Origin: an uncultured Collinsella sp.
GTDB taxonomy: Bacteria; Actinomycetota; Coriobacteriia; Coriobacteriales; Coriobacteriaceae
Direction: 5' to 3'
Assembly: GCA_902495545.1 (NCBI GenBank)
Contig: CABUXM010000098.1
Span: forward strand, 1-6,681
Length of the DNA stretch: 6,681 nucleotides
Shown here piece by piece: positions 5,676 through 6,681 of this stretch (positions are counted from its first letter, which is position 1; each line of letters begins with the position of its first letter). The notes beneath the pieces were generated by a model, which was not told the DNA's origin, made no database searches, and saw only the letters and a program-made list of their open reading frames with translations. The translations under genes were made by a program, and so were the position numbers.

Positions 5676-5732
5676 GCAACCGCAATGACATCGTACCGAC
5701 TTTTCACTTGCATGTTCTGAAAGGAAGTTGCC

Positions 5733-5971
5733 ATGTTGTCGCAAAATCAATCGAGATACTTGACCACAATCGGCTTTGCCCTGCTTGCATTACTCTTTGC
5801 TAGCGACCTCTTGCTGAAACCGCCCAAGGAACTCGTTTCGCTTGCCATAGCCTGCATTCCGCCCTTTACTTTACGGCAACCCTATTCGTCGGACTAAAGG
5901 AGAGGAAAAAAGGCGCAGTCGTTGCATCTGCCGTAGGCGTGATCATAGCCATTGCCTCATTCTTTATCTGA
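5733..5971 (+). pseudogene. Small three-helix membrane protein with a one-base frameshift
   Basis: AAGGAA six bases before ATG 5733 marks a real start. The first frame encodes 54 residues, MLSQNQSRYLTTIGF..., with one helix (about 11-29) and the beginning of a second (35-45), then runs to TAA 5895-5897. From 5864 a neighbouring frame continues without a break as LYFTATLFVGLKERKKG and AVVASAVGVIIAIASFFI to TGA 5969-5971, finishing helix two, a basic loop and helix three. One base appears to be missing in CCGCC at 5859-5863, which with an extra base would read two codons. Repaired, the protein has about 80 residues and three membrane helices. The family is not recognised. The small size and its place after a secreted-peptide gene would suit an immunity or export-helper protein, but this is a guess. 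Confidence 0.55.
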
Positions 5972-6006
5972 CACATTGGTGATCTAGGGGCGATATCGTA
6001 GGAATA

Positions 6007-6049
6007 CGACCGGGAGAGCCGGGACCAGATTGCCCGGGTTGCCCGGTCG
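6007..6049. repeat. Nested GC-rich inverted repeat
   Basis: CGACCGGG (6007-6014) pairs with CCCGGTCG (6042-6049). After a symmetric 4x4 internal loop, CCGGG (6019-6023) pairs with CCCGG (6033-6037) around a 9-base loop. There is no T run on either side, so it is not a normal terminator. It overlaps the odd tail of the exonuclease remnant and could be a REP-like element or the scar of an insertion. Confidence 0.6.
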
Positions 6050-6283
6050 GCTCGCGCGACGGCGCGGCGGTTCCACAGAAAGCTCTCCGGACTTCACACC
6101 GTTTCTGATCGCATTGTAGACAGCCATCTCGTCTTCGCTGTCGGCGAGCACGCGGTGTGCGTCGTCGTTTTGGATGTCCAGTAAATCTCGAAGGTCCTCC
6201 ATGCACCAGCGTCCGAGATTTGGCCATGCGCGTTGCGCGAGCTGATAAGTGTCGATTGCGATGTTGTAATTAAAGTCCAGGCC

Positions 6284-6309
6284 AAAGCCGTCCCAGGCAG
6301 AACGGCTTT
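6284..6309 (+). repeat. 8-bp hairpin at the exonuclease breakpoint, weak terminator shape
   Basis: AAAGCCGT (6284-6291) pairs with ACGGCTTT (6302-6309) around a 10-base loop; GTTTCC follows on the plus strand. The shape is that of a weak rightward terminator. The recognisable exonuclease sequence starts at 6283, the base next to this hairpin, so the hairpin may be a separate element joined to a truncated gene. Confidence 0.4.
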
Positions 6310-6347
6310 GTTTCCTTGATTATCAACTTTATCCGGACACTTCCCGA

Positions 6348-6373
6348 ATTCGTCCGTGTGTGTACGGATGAAT
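6348..6373. repeat. 10-bp inverted repeat around a (GT)3 loop
   Basis: ATTCGTCCGT (6348-6357) pairs with ACGGATGAAT (6364-6373), with one G-T wobble in the RNA reading of the plus strand, around the loop GTGTGT. It lies in the 102-base gap between the last minus-strand gene and the exonuclease fragment. There is no T run; function unknown. Confidence 0.4.
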
Positions 6374-6421
6374 GCAGGATTCGATACCCCGGTGGCTTGA
6401 TCGGCAGGCCGCCGGGAACTC

Positions 6422-6676
6422 TCACTCCTCGATAAAAGCTGGCACTCGGTTAGTCCTACGCATCTTGAAATCGCCAGTCTCGTGGGAGACGTAGAGAATG
6501 CCGTCCATCCCATCTCGCGATGCATATGAAAGGTGAACAGAACCGCAATCCGCTCCATCATTGTCGAGAAGATCGAACGAATTCGGGTCGCTCGTTGCGG
6601 CCAAACGACCACTCAGACAAGAGCCATCGTCATTACAGATTTGCCATTCCATGTCTTCGCCTGCAAGAATCGCCAT
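6422..6676 (-). CDS. Hypothetical small acidic protein
   Basis: 84 residues, not recognised. It is acidic in its first two thirds (GEDMEWQICNDDGSC, then DPNSFDLLDNDGADCG) and becomes basic near the end (FKMRRTNR). The alternating pattern in SVHLSYASRDGMDGILYVSHETGDFKM suggests beta strands. There is no signal peptide and no membrane helix, so it is probably cytosolic. Three Cys are present (GSC, QIC, ADC), but not in a zinc-binding arrangement. The ATG at 6676 is five bases from the window end, so its ribosome site cannot be seen; the second Met (MEWQIC) is an alternative start with only a weak AGG upstream. Its stop is about 100 bases before the broken exonuclease, on the same strand, so the two may once have been one transcript. 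The gene could begin further upstream outside the window. Confidence 0.45.
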   Translation of the reverse strand: MAILAGEDMEWQICNDDGSCLSGRLAATSDPNSFDLLDNDGADCGSVHLSYASRDGMDGILYVSHETGDFKMRRTNRVPAFIEE

Positions 6677-6681
6677 AGACG

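Larger units (their letters stand above)
5984..6319 (-). pseudogene. C-terminal half of a DnaQ-like 3'-5' exonuclease
   Basis: The minus frame between TAA 6322-6320 and TAG 5986-5984 has 111 codons. From codon 6283-6281 it reads GLDFNYNIAIDTYQLAQRAW, then L-DLRDLLDI and NDDAHRVLADSEDEMAVYNAI. This is the C-terminal half of a DEDDh exonuclease of the DNA polymerase III epsilon family: the IDT-Y-LA helix, then the Exo III motif H-x4-D (His at 6157-6155, Asp at 6142-6140) and the closing helix. Exo I (D-x-E) and the front of the fold are missing, upstream residues do not fit, and no start codon with a ribosome site exists, so it cannot be active. The natural end is also doubtful: after VKSGE the frame enters a GC hairpin and adds a basic, proline-rich tail. 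Homology begins at the exact edge of another hairpin (6284-6309). Confidence 0.65.

Noticed and set aside
6094..6612. Minus-strand frame of 172 codons at the right end
   Set aside because: It overlaps the exonuclease remnant in another frame and the 6422-6676 frame; the exonuclease reading has a clear H-x4-D motif, while this one has none. The stretch DEFGKCPDKVDNQGNKAV looked protein-like but matched nothing I know.
1360..6681. Second copy of the tRNA-Pro 3' end (attachment repeat)
   Set aside because: I scanned for GTTCGAATCCAGTCGTCCCG and shorter parts; only short chance matches occur, so the far attachment site is not in the window.

Overview
The window reads as a chromosomal segment from a moderately high-GC Actinomycetota-type gut bacterium, most likely a Coriobacteriia member such as Collinsella. 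That placement is inference, from the codon use of the housekeeping gene, a tRNA gene with an encoded CCA, and a Flp-type pilin and DUF6273 proteins. It falls into a conserved left edge (1-1400) and an accessory region (1400-6681).

Left edge: a complete coaBC (coenzyme A synthesis) is followed by a tRNA-Pro(GGG) gene with its own promoter and a strong terminator. tRNA 3' ends are classic integration points, and everything to the right looks accessory: base composition swings, intergenic stretches are long, and several genes are broken.

Middle: 1400-1822 has no convincing gene but holds repeated TTAAGCAA boxes and an RNA-like structured block that ends in a terminator. The terminator also serves a minus-strand gene (1876-2844) that fuses a Flp/type IV prepilin N-terminus to a C-terminal DUF6273 domain. 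That gene carries a run of nine G just after its start codon, upstream of the pilin segment; gain or loss of one G would stop translation within 14 or 28 codons, so it looks like a phase-variable surface protein. Divergent from it is a two-gene operon: an 82-residue two-helix membrane protein and a 472-residue protein with a beta-rich N-terminus, a zinc ribbon, one membrane helix and an exported DUF6273 domain. The 246-bp divergent spacer holds two perfect palindromes. DUF6273 on both sides suggests one surface system: a pilus-borne domain and a membrane-anchored one. The functional link is inference.

Right: 4823-6681 is mostly decaying sequence. It holds a possible beta-sandwich remnant, the C-terminal half of a thioredoxin-fold protein, a small signal-peptide protein frameshifted at a T7 run, a three-helix membrane protein with a one-base frameshift, and the C-terminal half of a DnaQ-like exonuclease whose homology starts exactly at a hairpin. 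The last open gene (6422-6676, minus) encodes an 84-residue acidic protein I do not recognise.
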